DNA of 64,000 nt, taken from the NCBI GenBank assembly GCA_048013815.1, contig CM106585.1, forward strand, positions 19,592,001-19,656,000, written 5' to 3'. This DNA comes from Setoptus koraiensis. Taxonomy: Eukaryota > Arthropoda. Positions 46,831 through 55,165 of the stretch are shown in pieces. The notes under the pieces were generated by a model. The model had not been told where the DNA came from, searched no databases, and worked only from the letters and a program-made list of their open reading frames with translations. How positions within the stretch are numbered: position 1 is the stretch's first letter; every line of letters begins with the position of its first letter. The translations under genes were made by a program, and so were the position numbers.

Positions 46831-49214
46831 GTCTTTATTAGTTTGGACAGTATCATAGAACCTAGTTCAGTCATTGGTGGCAACATGTGCGATGGCACTT
46901 GTAAAAATAGTTTGTTCAGTGCCTTGTCAATTTCTTTTTTCTCTTTCATTTCCGTGATTTTATGCTTAGATGGCGCCGCAATCCTGTCTATTTTTATGCT
47001 GTTATCAATAAAGTACATGCCGAGATCAGCTATGCTTAGTGTCCTCAAGTCATTCTTTATGGTCCATCCGCTTCGTTGTCTCGCTATTGTTATTTTATCT
47101 GTTAGCGCAACTAACTCTTGGCGGTCATTGAATATGCAAAGTCTTCTTAACAAAGTCTCTTCTAGAGTGCTAGATGCATGCTCAGGTCCTAGAACAGATT
47201 TTTCAACAAACGTTATACCGATAGTTGGCACTGAGGTAACTGCGGAAACTTTGATTAGTGGAGTTGGTGCTAACAAGTCGAATAATAATACATCATAGCG
47301 ATCTGTAATAACTGCGAAACAATTGGTTGGATTAAGCTTCATGTTACAGTGATCGAAGGCCATATGTGTGATTTTTCCATCCACAGATTGCATTTTGTAT
47401 TCCGATCTACAGTCCGCATCATATATACTCCACACACGAACGGAATCTGTTCGTACCTCACAAAGAAAGCCTGAACATTTATCGTATCCAAAATTCAATC
47501 CAACAATATCACTTATATCCTGTCTATCCATATCTAGACTGAGTTGAGTCTGATAGCTCATTCTTTGCTCGTTCTCTACAGACCACAAAAGTATTGAAGT
47601 TTCTCTGATACCTAGAGCAAGGATCGAACAATCTTGAGAGAAACACGTCAGTGTGGGCTTCAACCCCACTGTTTTCCCATTGTAACCTCGGGCAAAGGAT
47701 TGAATCTCTTCTTTTGAATCGTTCGGCTTTTTAGTTCCACCTATTCTATACCATAGTTGGAATGTTTCATCTTCCGAAGTTGAGACTAACATCCTGCTAT
47801 CGGGGGAAAATTGTAAATCATTTATTATAACAGACCTATGAGGTCGCTCTATAGTTTGAATCCATTTCCATTTATCGTCAGCCTTCATTTTCCAAATTTT
47901 GAGTTTGATTTCGGGCAAAGAGTAACTATCTTGTCTTGTTTGGAACAGTGCCAGCCACTTACCATCTAGAGAGATTGCACCGCGACTTATGACAGATTGA
48001 GAGACTTCCAATTCAGGCGTATTGGACAATATATTACATTCTAAGAAGTCTTTTTTATAAAGTGGTTGTCTTGAATGTGGAGAGAAGAACTGTAGAACAC
48101 CGAAGTTCGCCGTGGTGACTACCGAATCACTGTCTGGGTGCCATAGTATTCCGAACGGTTTATTTTTTGATGGAAGCACTTGGTTTGCGGCACTTCTGCT
48201 AAGGGATTTCACGCAACAGCGTACTTCTTCTTTATTTGGCGATAGCACTATTGTTTCATTGTCAAGATTAGATAAAAGCAAACAGCCGTTGGTGTCGTAA
48301 GCAACATGCCTAAATGGTAAGCCAAGTCGTGCTATGATTTTCTTCTGGCCGAATGTGTTCGCACCAATATCCCAGCATGCAACACAACCTGCTTCAGCTC
48401 CCACTGAAAATAGCATTGAGCCCTCATTAGAGAAGCACATATCATTTACTTGCATGGAATGCCAGTGAAGTTCTGTTCTTATTATCTGTCTATTAAATAG
48501 ATCGCCAACATAGATGAAGATTCTACCAATTGAGTCGCCTGCGGCCAGTAGAGCCTTAATTGGATGTGCTCGGACGCACGTAAAGTCGGCCGTCATTTGG
48601 ATATGTTGCTGTCGTCTCAAAAATTTTGTTTTCATCTTCCTTTTGAGAGGCAAAGAGTTGACACGCAACATTTTCTCGTTGATGTAGGCAACGTAACAGT
48701 GATCGCTGGAGTGCTTGGCATCATTCGCAACATAACCAATATCCAGTGCTCTAGATCCATACTCCGCTGCGACGATATCAATTTTTTGACGTCTAGTCGG
48801 GGATTCACGTACGCTCCGTGCTATGCTCGTGTATATTTGTGTTGTTTTGTCTAATTCATTCAAGACAGTGTAGACGAAGCACACTGGGGATGCCACTTTT
48901 AATGTACACACATTTTCGTGTTCTTTCTCTATTGGCAAACATAATTCATGAATCCATTCTTTTAGATCGAGGCTCCACACTATAATATTGCCTACATTTG
49001 TGCAGAGATAGATATATCTGTCGTGTCGTTCACAGGCTACAATACATTCAGAAACATTCGCAATATCTGGATGAACTTCACAAAGATTATTGCCGGTGTT
49101 AGAATCGTAGAAAGCTATGTGTCTTGTGCTGGCCAGAATGAGGCTTCCAGTCTTTTCATCATGGTTGGGCCTGGTTCTAGAATAATCGTGTCCTCCTATG
49201 GTAGTTGACTCCAT
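46827..49214 (-). CDS. WDR75: WD repeat protein 75 / UTP17, ribosome biogenesis factor
   Basis: Single-exon protein of 795 residues, near the usual 830. UTP17/WDR75 belongs to the UTP-A (t-UTP) complex of the small-subunit processome in the nucleolus, needed for rDNA transcription and 18S processing. WD-type blades are visible at about residues 55-80 (GNIIVW), 205-235, 250-283 (FSNEGSMLFSVGAEAGCVACWD in short form), 355-378, 459-490 (LQFSPDSRMLVSTSEDETFQ) and 520-546, consistent with a double propeller. The C-terminus FLQVPSHMLPPMTELGSM is the family's conserved tail. The ATG at 49214 follows stops in all frames. It converges on POLR3G, and the TAA overlaps the POLR3G TAG. Absence of introns in a gene of this length is notable. 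Confidence 0.9.
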   Translation of the reverse strand: MESTTIGGHDYSRTRPNHDEKTGSLILASTRHIAFYDSNTGNNLCEVHPDIANVSECIVACERHDRYIYLCTNVGNIIVWSLDLKEWIHELCLPIEKEHENVCTLKVASPVCFVYTVLNELDKTTQIYTSIARSVRESPTRRQKIDIVAAEYGSRALDIGYVANDAKHSSDHCYVAYINEKMLRVNSLPLKRKMKTKFLRRQQHIQMTADFTCVRAHPIKALLAAGDSIGRIFIYVGDLFNRQIIRTELHWHSMQVNDMCFSNEGSMLFSVGAEAGCVACWDIGANTFGQKKIIARLGLPFRHVAYDTNGCLLLSNLDNETIVLSPNKEEVRCCVKSLSRSAANQVLPSKNKPFGILWHPDSDSVVTTANFGVLQFFSPHSRQPLYKKDFLECNILSNTPELEVSQSVISRGAISLDGKWLALFQTRQDSYSLPEIKLKIWKMKADDKWKWIQTIERPHRSVIINDLQFSPDSRMLVSTSEDETFQLWYRIGGTKKPNDSKEEIQSFARGYNGKTVGLKPTLTCFSQDCSILALGIRETSILLWSVENEQRMSYQTQLSLDMDRQDISDIVGLNFGYDKCSGFLCEVRTDSVRVWSIYDADCRSEYKMQSVDGKITHMAFDHCNMKLNPTNCFAVITDRYDVLLFDLLAPTPLIKVSAVTSVPTIGITFVEKSVLGPEHASSTLEETLLRRLCIFNDRQELVALTDKITIARQRSGWTIKNDLRTLSIADLGMYFIDNSIKIDRIAAPSKHKITEMKEKKEIDKALNKLFLQVPSHMLPPMTELGSMILSKLIKT
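46834..46839 (-). terminator. Candidate poly(A) signal of WDR75 within its last codons
   Basis: On the minus strand CTAATAAAG spans the Leu-Ile-Lys codons, ending 4 nt before the TAA stop. Cleavage 10-30 nt further would fall inside POLR3G coding sequence and give an extremely short 3' UTR. No nearer alternative hexamer was seen. Confidence 0.4.
47007..47012 (+). terminator. Probable poly(A) signal of POLR3G, inside the WDR75 CDS
   Basis: AATAAA on the plus strand (context TATCAATAAAGTAC) lies 177 nt after the POLR3G stop. It is antisense to WDR75 coding sequence. It is the first AATAAA I see downstream. Confidence 0.5.
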
Positions 49215-49493
49215 TTCAATAATATATCATTGGCAATAATTAATATATTAATAATAGTAATTGTTACGCTAGTGCATGCGAACCATTATCGAGAGGCGTA
49301 ATTACAGCAGCATGAAAAACATGTGCTTTTTCTGTTGGCACCGAAGCTCGCACAGAGACTATTATTTGTAGCAGCAGCGAGCAAGTGGGGGAGGAACTTT
49401 TGGACAATGGCATTCTTGCTGCGCAAAAGAATTTTTCCCACTTTAGTGTTGATGCTGCAAATCAAAAGTTGCACCAAAACTAGTAAGCACCGA
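49215..49493. other. WDR75 upstream region
   Basis: A 279-bp AT-rich leader and spacer between WDR75 (minus) and the duplicated promoter of the secreted-peptide gene (plus). Short frames at 49286-49547 are not supported. No motif was recognised. Confidence 0.4.
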
Positions 49494-49667
49494 AAGTTTC
49501 TAGAAGTTGGTTCGAAGCAAAATCCCATCCTCGTGAGCCGAGACTAAAGTATATAAAGCTAGACAGTCTCGTAATAATTGTGTCATTTTGCCATAGTACA
49601 ATTGCCCGTAGCAAGACTGATTAGTTTCATCAATTACTACCATATCAATAATTTAGACAAAACCGAC
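49494..49667 (+). promoter_or_regulatory. Promoter copy 1 (TATA, TTCTAGAA, leader), tandem unit of 174 bp
   Basis: Unit 1 starts AAGTTTCTAGAAGTTGG and has TATAAA at 49552-49557, followed by AGCTAGACAGTCTCGTAA and a leader with TACAATTGCCCGTAGCAAGA. It is repeated almost base for base 174 bp downstream, including the TATA box. TTCTAGAA is a heat-shock-element-like pair (TTCnnGAA) and a second TTCGAA follows. It is an alternative upstream promoter or the relic of a duplicated gene. Confidence 0.6.
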
Positions 49668-49916
49668 AAGTTTCTAGAAGTTGGTTCGAAGCAAAATCCC
49701 ATCGTCCTGAGCCGAGACAAAGATATATAAAGCTAGACAGTCTCGTAACAATTGTGTCATAGTATAATTGCCCCCAGCAACACCAATTATAGATTAATTT
49801 CATCAATTGACTACTTGCCCATCAAACCTTTTATCAATATATAGTACAATTGCCCGTAGCAAGACTCATTAATTTCATCAAATACTACGATATCAATAAT
49901 TTTGACAAAACCGACA
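49668..49916 (+). promoter_or_regulatory. Promoter copy 2 and leader of the secreted-peptide gene
   Basis: This is the second copy of the same unit, with TATAAA at 49726-49731, exactly 174 bp after the first. A start about 30 bp further gives a 5' UTR near 160 nt. The leader contains its own internal duplication: TATAATTGCCCCCAGCAACA (about 49763) and TACAATTGCCCGTAGCAAGA (about 49844) each precede ATTAATTTCATCAA. It ends in ACAAAACCGACA just before the ATG. Confidence 0.6.
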
Positions 49917-50252
49917 ATGCATCAACTATCACTTCTATTGGCCATTATGTTGTGCATCGCAACTGTGTCAGGCCAAAATCATCACACGCCACTCATACCA
50001 AGCCGACCTCAAATTGTTAATCCACTACCACAATTGGTTAACCCATTGGCACAAATTCTTCCCCTACTTCAAAATTTCGGCAGGAGGACACAATCGGCTA
50101 ACCTACCACTATTAGGCAACATGGCACGACCGGCCGGCATCATCGGACAACGGGTTCATCAACTATTCGGACGTCTGAGGAATCCTCTTAACCCTGTTCT
50201 TACACATTCATCTAGCTCATTATCACATGTGCCCCTAACCAACATTTTCTAA
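49917..50252 (+). CDS. Small secreted Pro/Leu/Asn-rich peptide precursor, unknown
   Basis: Single-exon protein of 111 residues. I chose the ATG at 49917 over the in-frame TTG at 49902. Residues 1-19 form a clear signal peptide (LSLLLAIMLCIATVSG), with Gln20 as the likely mature start. Residues 33-46 repeat IVNPLPQ/LVNPLAQ. Residues 53-57 read NFGRR, the pattern of a C-terminally amidated peptide followed by a dibasic cleavage site. A second GR lies in LFGRLR. After the signal peptide there is no Cys, so it is not a knottin or defensin. It has a TATA promoter and an AATAAA 32 nt after the stop. It could be a neuropeptide-like precursor, a proline-rich antimicrobial peptide or a secreted salivary or cuticular peptide. 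I do not recognise the family. Confidence 0.7.
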   Translation: MHQLSLLLAIMLCIATVSGQNHHTPLIPSRPQIVNPLPQLVNPLAQILPLLQNFGRRTQSANLPLLGNMARPAGIIGQRVHQLFGRLRNPLNPVLTHSSSSLSHVPLTNIF

Positions 50253-50284
50253 TCATACCACGCCCCGACGACGATGAAAAGAAC

Positions 50285-50290
50285 AATAAA
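50285..50290 (+). terminator. Poly(A) signal AATAAA of the secreted-peptide gene
   Basis: AATAAA in GAACAATAAACATT lies 32 nt downstream of the stop codon. Confidence 0.65.
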
Positions 50291-50449
50291 CATTACATAG
50301 ACGTTCACTATAATTGAGCCACACATTTGTCCTCTTTCTCTATTCTATTTCGGTGTTTTGTCTACATTGACTATACACAGACCCACATCCGGAACACAGT
50401 TACGTCTTACTCTCACGGGATCCATTAACTTCTGGTAATAAGCAAATAA

Positions 50450-50455
50450 TTTATT
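50450..50455 (-). terminator. Poly(A) signal AATAAA of MRPL2
   Basis: Minus-strand AATAAA about 23 nt after the MRPL2 stop codon. Confidence 0.6.
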
Positions 50456-50477
50456 GAACGATTGAAAGGGGGTGAAA

Positions 50478-51537
50478 TCAATAGGTTAAATTATAAATGC
50501 TAGTACTCGTGCTAGCAGAGTGATTGTCTTTTAAGGCCTCAAACGTCAAATCTCTGAGTGGCTTAGGTGGCTTAATCTTTCGTCCACAGTAACCATCCTT
50601 TCTGTGCCAAAGACCCGATCTAGGTCTTTTACCGAGCCAACGCCTTCTTTGTGGACACCAGAGTTCAACGTGTTCGTGGCCGGCATTAGACATCTGACCA
50701 ACAACTGCCATGCAAGTGCCCTCGACTTTAAACTGATCACCATATTTTAGCTTGAATACAACAGACTTGGTGGTTCGTGCCACTATTTCTGCCGAGCTTC
50801 CTGCTGCCAAACAAAATTTGGCTCCTTCTCCTGGCTTGACCTCAATATGGTGAATTTTGGTCCCAACTGCGAGAGCAGCCATCGGATAGGCGTCGCCAAC
50901 TGTGGGACGGACGGGATTTCTAGGTATCTGAGAGTGCGTTCTAATAATATCGCCTACCTTCATTCCCTCTGTTGCCATGATCCACCTCCTTCGCTTATCT
51001 GGGCGATTTAGTTGAACGTCAATGTTGCAAAACGGTTTGTATATACGGTTGTATGGTAAAACGGTTAGTTTGATTAGTGTTGATTTAAGCTGACAAGCCC
51101 AGGAAAAAAAAAGAAAAGAAATACTAACCATCGGCTACCAAGGCTAGCTTTGGAGTTCTGAGGGGGTCGTATCGAATCATTAAGATTTCTTCCTCTCTTA
51201 TGCTTCCATCGGGGTGAGGCTGTCGAACATCGTCGACCCATCTGAATTTCTTGGGATTGCCACCGCCCAGCGTCCTAACAACAACTCTGCCTGTTTCCAA
51301 GTCTCTACCGCCTAGTTTGTGAATAGGTAATGGCTTGGTGGTGTAGCTTCCATCCTTTGGCAGATATGGAAGCCAATTGTAAATATGGGGCTCTGGATAC
51401 TTTTTTCCTTTCCTGGCCAAATGAGGACGAGGCCATCCCAGAATGGGCCTCACGTTCTTCCAGTTGGCGTAACGAACTTGCTGATATTCTAGTGGCTTGA
51501 TCGATAAGTTGATCAGACTTTTGAGAATTTGCATCAT
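50478..51537 (-). CDS. MRPL2: Mitochondrial large ribosomal subunit protein uL2m
   Basis: Two exons, 51537-51129 and 50998-50478, separated by a 130-nt intron (donor GATG/GTTAGT, acceptor CGCCCAG, phase 1), giving 309 residues. uL2m lies near the peptidyl transferase centre of the mitoribosome. Residues 1-25 (MMQILKSLINLSIKPLEYQQ) resemble a targeting peptide. The family pattern follows: GGGNPKKFRWVDD, ILMIRYDPLRTPKLALV, then across the junction DDKRRRWIMATEGMKVGD, AALAVGTKIHHIEVKPGEG, GQMSNAGHEH and RWLGKRPRSGLWHRKDG, matching mammalian MRPL2 step by step. Residues 285-309 are a short divergent tail. AATAAA on the minus strand is at 50455-50450. It is transcribed divergently from Rab11. Confidence 0.93.
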
Positions 51538-52162
51538 AATTATGTTACGTCAATAGTGAATTGAAGCATGCTAAACAATGCTCAAAATAATAATGATAAC
51601 TAGTAACAAAAGCAAAATACTACTGGGGGTAATCTCACCAGCTTCTAGTGGTGGCATCACATGTGCGCGTTTTGAGTATGGGAGAAAGGGGGCGCGGCCG
51701 GCCATCGTTGGTCGGGCACAACAGCGAGAAGGGAGATAACAAACCCGCAAGTATCATATGATTCATACGAATAGGACACACAGATTGCCTCGAGCGACTA
51801 ATACACACGTTTACTTATTGCTGCAACAATCAGAAGAGAATGGCAACTATAGACTTTTTCCCACTGCTAATCGCGCTCATGCCAGTACAAAGTCGAACTC
51901 TCGTGTAGGGGAAAAAGCAATAATAATGACGTCAGCAAAACCAAGGCTAGTCGCCCAAGCACGCATCTATTTTTCGCTTTGTGAGTTGGGCGTTTTAATT
52001 TCGTGTTATTGTGTTGTTTGTCGCCTCCAATTTAATAATTTTGTTTGTTGTTGATTATCATTTATTTTTGTATCAATTAATTAATCTCACTAGGTGTTAT
52101 ATTTATTCTAAGAAGCGCATCATCATCTGGCGTACATTAGAAGAGAATATCATAGAAATATT
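51538..52162. other. Divergent promoter region of MRPL2 and Rab11
   Basis: This 625-bp spacer has starts pointing outward. A short GC-rich island (GGGGGCGCGGCCGGCC near 51690) sits in otherwise AT-rich sequence. A 5' UTR intron of Rab11 is possible but I see no clear donor-acceptor pair. Frames at 51758-52054 are not supported. Confidence 0.5.
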
Positions 52163-52852
52163 ATGGCATTCAAAGATGACGAGTACGATTATTTATTCAA
52201 AATTGTCCTAATTGGTGATTCTGGAGTGGGCAAATCAAATTTGTTATCACGATTTACAAGAAATGAATTCAATTTAGAGAGCAAGTCAACTATAGGTGTA
52301 GAGTTCGCCACTAAAAGTATCGAAGTAGATGGAAAGATTATCAAGGCCCAAGTATGGGACACAGCCGGGCAAGAGCGATACAGAGCAATCACATCGGCAT
52401 ATTACAGAGGCGCGGTGGGTGCTTTGCTTGTTTATGATATTGCAAAACATGTGACATACGAAAATGTTGAGAGATGGCTCAAGGAGCTCAAGGATCATGC
52501 TGAACAAAATATTGTTATTATGTTGGTTGGAAACAAATCTGATCTACGCCACCTGAGAGCTGTTCCAATAGAAGAAGCCAGGGCCTTTGCCGAAACAAAT
52601 TCACTTTCATTTATTGAAGCTTCTGCTTTAGACTCAACCAATGTTGAGCCTGCCTTCCATCAGATACTAGCTGAAATTTATCGTGTTGTATCTCAGGCGC
52701 GTCAGGCACGTGGTGGTGATGATAACAACCAATTAGGTTCTAATTCTGGTAGTCAAACAGTAAGACCAACAGCGAGTAGTTTCGCGCCGGGATCCAACTT
52801 GGATGGTCAAGATAGCAAGAGGTTATCATGTGTTAATGTATGCAACAATTAG
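52163..52852 (+). CDS. Rab11: Rab11 small GTPase
   Basis: Single-exon protein of 229 residues; the usual length is about 215. Rab11 controls recycling endosomes and apical secretion. The core is nearly identical to animal Rab11: N-terminus [13 protein letters not shown]-loop GDSGVGKS, switch I TIGVEF, switch [19 protein letters not shown], then NKSD and SALD guanine motifs. The hypervariable tail is long and rich in Q/S/N/G. It ends [12 protein letters not shown], so the two cysteines are four positions apart and followed by two Asn. The usual CC-type prenylation ending (CCQNI, CCQ) is not visible. An unrecognised 3' exon could supply it, but none was found before the AATAAA at 52887. Confidence 0.95.
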   Translation: MAFKDDEYDYLFKIVLIGDSGVGKSNLLSRFTRNEFNLESKSTIGVEFATKSIEVDGKIIKAQVWDTAGQERYRAITSAYYRGAVGALLVYDIAKHVTYENVERWLKELKDHAEQNIVIMLVGNKSDLRHLRAVPIEEARAFAETNSLSFIEASALDSTNVEPAFHQILAEIYRVVSQARQARGGDDNNQLGSNSGSQTVRPTASSFAPGSNLDGQDSKRLSCVNVCNN

Positions 52853-53897
52853 AACGTGTCATCAACAATTTATTAAATAACTGATAAATAAAGAGAAATG
52901 GGTAACTGTGTGCCTTTTTTCCAAAATTTTTCCAACATCGATTCTCGAGCGTCCCATTAGAGTGCCTGCCAGAGAGAGACAGGTAACATTACACAACTCT
53001 ACAATAGTAATGCATACAACTTGTGTGACACAAGCAAACAATGCGGATTCTTTGCTCTAGATATCTCTATAGTCTAGATATGTCTGGCGTCGGCGGTGAT
53101 GATGATGCTGTCGTGCACAATCCACAATGGATTCGACAATGTGTTTAGAAGCCATCCATAACCTGTGTATTGATGATGATGTTGCGACGATGTTGTTGTC
53201 GTCGGCCAGAGAGTTTGCCCGAACGGGTATGCCCATCCTGCCAATGGGCAATAGAGACGAGGGCCAAGTGAATAGCGGGCGACAGAGGCGAGGGTCAGCA
53301 GAGCTGCTTTTGCAACGATCAACACTTAACTGGCCGTGCAAAAGCAACGCAAGCGGCGCATTAATTTTGCAAGCACACGATGCGCAATCCAGTGAATCCA
53401 CGGAATATGCTTCAACGGTAATATTCACGCGCGGAACTATTCATGAATATCTACAGCACAGGATCGAATGGAGAGTGGCACCGGAGCGCCGCCCATATAG
53501 TCGACCGGGGTGCTCATGCATCACCCGAGGAAAACAAGAGCACATTGCCTTTGCTCACCAGGTGAATCGAGAAGCCGATGGATAATACTTATATATAAAA
53601 TACATTTACCCGTCGACACCTCTTTCACAAATGCTCTTTCCTTCTTGGTGGATCGACCCGTGAGTCTGGCTGTAATTACAACATTAACGAGACCGATATT
53701 GCTATTATTTATTCAACTGTCACCAACACCAACGACAAAAGCCAGCTCTACTGTTGTTGTTATTATTATTATTATTACTATATTAAGTTATACACCGTCG
53801 TCGATATTGTTGTTTATTCGTTCAATTACCAGCGAGGCGGATGCAATTGGCAAGTGTCAGCACGAATCAACGTCATACTCACAACTAGATCAGAATC
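52853..53897. other. Rab11-ASH2 intergenic region
   Basis: About 1 kb with Rab11 3' UTR and ASH2 upstream sequence. Plus frame 53127-53585 (152 codons) and minus frame 53057-53428 overlap, and neither resembles a known family. No zinc-finger cysteines that could be a missing ASH2 PHD exon were seen. An ATT/TTA-rich run lies at 53757-53790. Confidence 0.5.
52887..52892 (+). terminator. Poly(A) signal AATAAA of Rab11
   Basis: AATAAA in CTGATAAATAAAGAG, 35 nt after the Rab11 stop. Confidence 0.6.
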
Positions 53898-54995
53898 ATG
53901 TCAGTCGCAAATGGAGGTGACATCAAAATTGAGCAGCAGAAACCGAGTCAGAGGGGCGGTAGAACCTCTACAAAAGCCGAGCACACCAAAAGCAAATTAG
54001 TGGATTGTCCTCCAACAAAGGACGGCTTCAGATACTACCTTTGCGAGGATGATCCATTGCCCCAAGTCAAGAAGATGTTGGCCAAATTGGAGAGCAACTA
54101 CGCCGAAATTGGCCGTAGATTCATGATGCCGGCCTTTGTCAAGAGGAAAGTCGTACTACCGTGTGTGCGTCTGTCAGAATCCGACAGGGCACAACAGTTG
54201 AAAATCTTAAGTGACGATTGCATGCGAGTTAAAGGAGAAAAGGGATACTGCATGGTTAGAGCCACGCATTGTATAAATCGCGACAAATGGTATTATGAGG
54301 CCACCATAGAGGAGATGCCTGACAAATCGGCAACTCGTATCGGTTGGGGCCAAAGATACGCCAATCTACAAGCGCCCTTGGGTTACGACAATTACGGCTA
54401 CTCTTATAGATCCAGACTGGGCACAAAATTTCATCAAGCCAAAGGTTGCACATTTGACAAGGGCGGCGGCTACGGCATGGGTGATACTATAGGATGCATG
54501 ATTGATTTACCTTACGGCAATGAAAACAATATGACACTAGCTAAACATCTGGCCAAATCTCTCAAGGAGACAGCTCAAGTGGTCATAGATAGGAAAAAGA
54601 AAGATTCGGGACGCGTGTTTGAGGATCAGGACATCATACCGGAAAATCTCAGTGTATGCACGGGTAGCAAGATCTCCTTTTACAAGAATGGCAAATTTAT
54701 TGGCGCAGCATTTCACGATATTTATGCAGGATTTTATTTTCCAACAATATCCATTTACAAGGATGCCATTGTCAGCGTTAACTTTGGACCCAATTTTAAA
54801 TACCCACCAGAAAAACACAATGAGAATAATAACGATGATAGAGTTCATTGCGATTACAGGCCCATTGAAGAGTTGCCCCAACTTGAGATTATCGATGTCA
54901 CCATTAGCGATCTAATATCTCTAGTAGATCAACAGGAAAAGAATGAAGCAACGATCTTGAAGTGTATTGAAGGTTCAAAGGCGGAAAAAATCTAA
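53898..54995 (+). CDS. ASH2: ASH2 (COMPASS/Set1-MLL complex subunit), Bre2-like short form
   Basis: Single-exon protein of 365 residues. ASH2L acts with WDR5, RBBP5 and DPY30 to stimulate H3K4 methylation by Set1/MLL enzymes. Residues 35-85 match the pre-SPRY segment (TKDGFRYYLCEDDP). Residues 88-302 are the SPRY domain: VRLSESDRAQQLKILSDD, GEKGYCMVRATH, WYYEATIEEMPDKSATRIGW, LQAPLGYDNYGYSYRSR, GTKFHQAKG, YFPTISIYKDAIVSVNFGP, FKYPP. An Asp/Lys-rich insert (205-245) is typical. Residues 331-348 (IIDVTISDLISLVDQQEK) correspond to the DPY30-binding helix. The atypical PHD and winged-helix domains at the N-terminus of animal ASH2L are absent, as in yeast Bre2. The ATG is in good context (AATCATGTC). 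Confidence 0.92.
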   Translation: MSVANGGDIKIEQQKPSQRGGRTSTKAEHTKSKLVDCPPTKDGFRYYLCEDDPLPQVKKMLAKLESNYAEIGRRFMMPAFVKRKVVLPCVRLSESDRAQQLKILSDDCMRVKGEKGYCMVRATHCINRDKWYYEATIEEMPDKSATRIGWGQRYANLQAPLGYDNYGYSYRSRLGTKFHQAKGCTFDKGGGYGMGDTIGCMIDLPYGNENNMTLAKHLAKSLKETAQVVIDRKKKDSGRVFEDQDIIPENLSVCTGSKISFYKNGKFIGAAFHDIYAGFYFPTISIYKDAIVSVNFGPNFKYPPEKHNENNNDDRVHCDYRPIEELPQLEIIDVTISDLISLVDQQEKNEATILKCIEGSKAEKI

Positions 54996-55165
54996 CAAAG
55001 TACAATTTTTAGTACCATCATTATTGATATTGATATAATATGTTTTTTTAGATTCACAATCAATCAATTCATAACTATTAGTCAACTTACATGAATGTAC
55101 ATTGATCACACATCAGATAGTAAACCTGGCAACATTCATCAAGTTACATTAAATTTTGTTTGCCG
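54996..55165. other. ASH2-TAT convergent spacer
   Basis: A 170-bp AT-rich spacer with the 3' ends of two converging genes. No canonical AATAAA was seen for either, though AATAAT occurs on the minus strand after the TAT stop. Confidence 0.4.

Noticed and set aside
53057-53585. Overlapping frames of 123 and 152 codons between Rab11 and ASH2
   Set aside because: Open on both strands, with no family resemblance; more likely the 5' region of ASH2.
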